The position numbers were made by a program, and so were the translations under genes. Below the pieces are notes generated by a model. The model ran no database searches. It was not told the origin of the DNA and saw only the letters and a program-made list of their open reading frames with translations. DNA of 29,208 nucleotides. Origin: a virus. The stretch is from the IMG/VR virus record IMGVR_UViG_3300011253_000519, positions 1 through 29,208 of that record; one strand, written 5' to 3'. Of this stretch, positions 28,711 to 29,208 are shown piece after piece (the first letter of the stretch is position 1; each line of letters opens with the position of its first letter).

Positions 28711-28718
28711 CAAATGTA
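28711..28718 (-). promoter_or_regulatory. Promoter -7 element of the primase operon, near-leaderless
   Basis: TACATTTG on the - strand matches TAnnTTTG. It ends 5 nt before the primase ATG (28703-28705), so transcription would begin at or next to the start codon. The -33 position has GTG rather than TTG. Confidence 0.55.
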
Positions 28719-28942
28719 TAACTTATTTATTAACCACACTATTTATTTGTATAAAATTTGTAAACGCCCCCTAGGTATTTTACATAAATAACTATATATT
28801 AAGGTATTAAGGCAATTATAAAGAAATTAGGACACGTTTTTTTGGCGGAATGGGGGTACCCTATAAAAAAAACACTTCAAACAACGGGGTATAGGGAAAA
28901 AACCGATAAAACGTTAAATTGCGTCCTAAATGTATTTTTTTA

Positions 28943-28972
28943 TTGCACATTAAATAAATTCGTATATATTTG
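28943..28972 (+). promoter_or_regulatory. Bacteroidota-type promoter of the early operon
   Basis: TTG at 28943-28945 and TATATTTG at 28965-28972 are separated by 19 nt, matching the consensus. The expected transcript start is near 28978, leaving a leader of about 24 nt with the A-rich AACAAAGAAAT before the ATG at 29002. Confidence 0.75.
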
Positions 28973-29001
28973 CATTACATTATTAGAACGAACAAAGAAA
29001 T

Positions 29002-29208
29002 ATGTATCTATCAAAAAATTACAAAGAAGCAATCCAAGGAACAATTGTTTTATCAGAAAATAATAATCATAAAGACTTTTACATTAGTCAAAAAGAATTG
29101 ATTATAGATTGTTTTATGAATTATATTATGAAAAAAGGCGGTGATATAAATGACGTATTTAATATGTATAATAAAATCCCTACCTTTTTGGCTGCAAATC
29201 CTTTTTAT
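29002..29208 (+). CDS. 5' part of a small early protein (runs off the right end)
   Basis: The frame starts at ATG 29002, 29 nt after a strong promoter, and is open for 69 codons to the last base. It reads MYLSKNYKEAIQGTIVLSEN, NNHKDFYISQKELIIDCFMN, YIMKKGGDINDVFNMYNKIP and TFLAANPFY. It stops exactly on a codon boundary, and the left end of the window continues in phase for 20 codons to a stop. The full product would be 89 residues. It is the first gene of the early operon, a place for host-takeover or regulatory proteins. No family is recognised. Confidence 0.7.
   Translation, partial: MYLSKNYKEAIQGTIVLSENNNHKDFYISQKELIIDCFMNYIMKKGGDINDVFNMYNKIPTFLAANPFY

Larger units (their letters stand above)
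28706..29001. other. Divergent control region with nested inverted repeats; candidate origin
   Basis: This is the only sizeable non-coding stretch. It separates the primase gene (-) and the early operon (+). It contains three nested inverted repeats: TTAGGAC/GTCCTAA (28827-28833, 28923-28929), ACGTTTT/AAAACGT (28834-28840, 28908-28914) and CCCTATA/TATAGGG (28859-28865, 28890-28896), plus the palindrome GGGTACCC (28854-28861). A/T runs fill the rest. I see no believable gene and no DnaA-box match. Position beside the primase-helicase gene and between divergent promoters suits an origin or operator; the role is inferred. Confidence 0.55.

Noticed and set aside
28842-29063. A 73-codon + strand frame across the control region
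   Set aside because: It starts at a non-ATG codon, spans the early promoter and overlaps the better supported gene at 29002. Its composition (Cys, Lys, Thr in random order) shows no protein-like pattern.
1-29208. Lysogeny module, tRNA genes, insertion sequences and CRISPR arrays
   Set aside because: I looked on both strands and found no integrase, transposase, repeat-spacer array or cloverleaf I could support. The small HTH-like protein at 235-483 alone is not enough to call a lysogeny module.

Overview
The window looks like a tailed phage of the siphovirus type (HK97-like head, long flexible tail) that infects a member of the Bacteroidota, most likely a flavobacterium. The evidence is AT-rich DNA, starts without Shine-Dalgarno sequences, promoter-like elements of the Bacteroidota type (TTG / ~19 nt / TAnnTTTG), a BT4734/VirE-type primase, and protein families common in flavobacterial phages. 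I see no host genes, integrase, tRNA or CRISPR array.

The window may be a complete, circularly permuted genome. The + strand gene entering at 29002 runs off the right end exactly at a codon boundary, and the left end begins with an open frame in the same phase that stops at 61-63. Joined, they give one 89-residue protein and one continuous + strand early operon.

Layout. (1) 28706-29001 is the only divergent intergenic region. It holds promoter-like elements for both strands and nested inverted repeats, and is a candidate control region or replication origin. (2) The + strand early operon (29002 to the end, then 1-3356) has small unknown genes, an HTH-like protein, an SSB-like protein with an acidic tail, a free-standing DnaA domain IV-like protein, an exported transglycosylase, two overlapping membrane or periplasmic genes that may be spanins, and a four-Cys miniprotein. 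A second + strand promoter at 3365-3394 serves two small genes. (3) The rest is on the - strand. First come replication and modification genes: primase-SF3 helicase, a Mom-like DNA modification protein, SF2 helicase and VRR-NUC nuclease. Next is packaging and head: TerS, TerL, an internally repeated unknown, portal, protease and major capsid. The tail follows: connectors, major tail protein, frameshifted chaperones, tape measure, tip protein, HNH nuclease, terminator-like protein and two related fibres. Last is lysis: holin, a small unknown gene, amidase and a metallophosphoesterase. The two transcription directions converge at 3766-3782.

The points most worth a second look are: a dnaX-type slippery site with a 15-bp downstream stem in the tail chaperone genes; a nine-G tract in one of two paralogous fibres, where loss or gain of one G stops translation at once; near-identical terminators directly after the major capsid and major tail genes; a mom-like gene flanked by short direct repeats; the DnaA-like miniprotein; and a probably leaderless primase mRNA. 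All family assignments come from motif recognition by eye; no database search was run.
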